A DNA stretch of 7,204 nt from Oligoflexus sp. GTDB taxonomy: Bacteria; Bdellovibrionota_B; Oligoflexia; Oligoflexales; Oligoflexaceae. Made by a program: the position numbers and the translations under genes. This document shows, piece by piece, positions 6,364 to 7,204 of this stretch. Position 1 is the stretch's first letter. Each line of letters starts with the position of its first letter. The notes below the pieces were generated by a model, which had not been told where the DNA came from, did not search any database, and worked only from the letters and a program-made list of their open reading frames with translations. The stretch covers positions 1 through 7,204 of the forward strand of contig JASLCY010000455.1 of assembly GCA_030151925.1 (NCBI GenBank), written 5' to 3'.

Positions 6364-6815
6364 AGGGCCTTTTGATAGGAATGGCGCTTATGACCCAGGC
6401 TTATGCGGCGAAGACTTTCCCATCGAAGACGATCACCCAGTCGATCGGGGTTCCGCCCAAGACCGTCTATGAATTCGTCGCGAATCCGGAGAATCTTCCG
6501 CAATGGGCCGCTGGTCTGAGCAAGGGGATCAAGAAGGTCGGCCACGATTGGGTGGCCGACTCACCTATGGGTCAGGTGAAGGTGAAGTTCGTGCCGAGCA
6601 ACGAGTTCGGGGTTTTGGATCACGATGTGACTCTGCCTTCGGGCGAGACGGTCACGAACCCTATGCGCGTCCTCAAGAACGGCGAAGGCAGCGAGGTGAT
6701 GTTTACGCTCTTCAAAGACGAGAAAACCGATGACAAGACTTTCGCCCACGACGCCGAGCTCGTCGCTAAGGATTTGCGATCGCTGAAGCAGGTGCTTGAA
6801 AGAGGAAGGAAATAA
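6360..6815 (+). CDS. SRPBCC-fold (START/polyketide cyclase-like) protein with predicted signal peptide
   Basis: This 151-aa protein has the SRPBCC helix-grip pattern. It opens with a strand and helix, IGVPPKTVYEFVANPENLPQWAAGL (about 29-53), in which the VYEFVANPENLPQW segment is diagnostic. Later come DSPMGQVKVKFVP, LDHDV, a VTNPMRVLKNGEGSEVMFTLF stretch, and the long C-terminal helix ending DLRSLKQVLE. Such proteins bind hydrophobic ligands in a deep pocket; no catalytic residue can be assigned. The N-terminus (MKGLLIGMALMTQAYA, then AKT) looks like a short Sec signal peptide with AYA before the cleavage site, although most SRPBCC proteins are cytosolic. ATG 6360 overlaps the peptidase stop (ATGA). 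Starting at ATG 6381 or later would shorten the signal and has no better ribosome site. It is probably co-translated with the peptidase. The fold call is strong, the location is probable, and the function is unknown. Confidence 0.85.
   Translation: MKGLLIGMALMTQAYAAKTFPSKTITQSIGVPPKTVYEFVANPENLPQWAAGLSKGIKKVGHDWVADSPMGQVKVKFVPSNEFGVLDHDVTLPSGETVTNPMRVLKNGEGSEVMFTLFKDEKTDDKTFAHDAELVAKDLRSLKQVLERGRK
6802..6810 (+). promoter_or_regulatory. Ribosome binding site for the SDR gene
   Basis: GAGGAAGGA lies inside the last codons of the SRPBCC gene and ends 9 nt before GTG 6820. It supports the GTG start and a coupled transcription unit. Confidence 0.6.
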
Positions 6816-6819
6816 GAGC

Positions 6820-7204
6820 GTGGGTCGGACTTCGGGGAAAATCGTAGTTATCACAGGGGGGAGCAGCGGCATCGGCCTGGCTTCCGCTAAGCTTCTCCAT
6901 CAGGAGGGCGCTCAGGTTATCATCATCGGCCAGGATCAGAAAAAACTCGACGCGGCCTGTAAAGAGATCGGCCCGAACACCCTCGGCATTCAGGCGAACG
7001 TTACCAAGCCCGCTCATCTGCAGGCGGCGATGGCCACCGTAAGATCACGATATGGTCGCATCGATGTCCTCTTTGCCAATGCCGGCATATCCCACTGCCC
7101 TCCTCTCGAGGAAACGGATGAAGAGGCGTTTGACCATATCATCGGGATCAACTTCAAAGGCCTCTTTTTTACGGTCAAAGAAGCTCTTCCCCTCCTCGCG
7201 CGCA
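6820..7204 (+). CDS. Short-chain dehydrogenase/reductase (SDR), 3' end outside window
   Basis: The open frame continues to the right edge (128 complete codons). The N-terminal Rossmann fold of a classical SDR is clear. Strand KIVVIT leads to the cofactor glycine motif TGGSSGIG (12-19), followed by VIIIG (second strand), an ANVTKP segment near the adenine pocket, DVLFANAGIS with the structural NAG motif (87-89), and Asn111 in GINFKG, the conserved Asn of the catalytic tetrad. The Ser-Tyr-Lys residues lie beyond the window. The position after the second strand, often Asp (NAD) or Arg (NADP), reads GQD, so cofactor preference is unclear. The start is GTG 6820, 4 nt after the SRPBCC stop, with GAGGAAGGA upstream; no ATG precedes the glycine motif. 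It probably carries out NAD(P)-dependent oxidoreduction in the cytosol. The substrate is unknown. Its link to the exported neighbours is unclear beyond shared transcription. Confidence 0.9.
   Translation, partial: MGRTSGKIVVITGGSSGIGLASAKLLHQEGAQVIIIGQDQKKLDAACKEIGPNTLGIQANVTKPAHLQAAMATVRSRYGRIDVLFANAGISHCPPLEETDEEAFDHIIGINFKGLFFTVKEALPLLAR

Noticed and set aside
1..7204. Mobile element, CRISPR array, tRNA/rRNA or toxin-antitoxin system
   Set aside because: I saw no transposase or integrase motifs, no regularly spaced repeats, no tRNA-like cloverleaf and no small gene pair. The non-coding gaps total only about 240 nt.

Overview
The window is densely coding, and every supported gene lies on the + strand. 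The base composition is moderately GC-rich. The Sec-type signal peptides, the Gram-negative style of two-component genes, and the mixed ATG/GTG/TTG starts all fit a Gram-negative bacterium. A deltaproteobacterial or Bdellovibrionota/Oligoflexia-like genome is my loose impression from gene content; the sequence alone does not settle it. I see no rRNA, tRNA, CRISPR array, transposase or phage gene.

Region 1 (1-3975) is a compact four-gene signalling operon. It begins inside the C-terminal part of a protein with several receiver domains, almost certainly the tail of a large hybrid histidine kinase. A stand-alone CheR methyltransferase follows after 2 nt, then a stand-alone CheB methylesterase domain without a receiver, and then, through an ATGA overlap, a REC-HisKA-HATPase-REC hybrid kinase. 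No cheA, cheW, cheY or methyl-accepting receptor is visible. This looks like the recurring 'multi-receiver kinase / CheR / CheB / receiver-kinase' cluster rather than a classical chemotaxis operon. The modification enzymes probably tune a sensory kinase or a receptor encoded elsewhere. Hand counts show lower GC in cheR/cheB than in the kinase genes on either side.

Region 2 (3976-4920) has a short intergenic stretch with a good extended -10 match and an inverted repeat, followed by a TTG-started, signal-peptide-bearing DUF1460 protein. This is a papain/NlpC-like fold associated with cell-wall amidase activity.

Region 3 (4921-7204) has a 126-nt non-coding leader with a 10-bp palindrome, followed by three tightly packed genes. 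They are a secreted M28-family zinc aminopeptidase (best start GTG 5047), an SRPBCC-fold protein that itself carries a predicted signal peptide (joined by an ATGA overlap), and the 5' part of a short-chain dehydrogenase/reductase that runs off the window. The packing implies co-transcription, but I cannot deduce a shared pathway.

Overall the window holds recognisable families in partly unusual arrangements. I do not see convincing evidence for a wholly new system. The points most worth following are the receptor-less CheR/CheB module between two hybrid kinases and the exported SRPBCC protein coupled to an exported peptidase.
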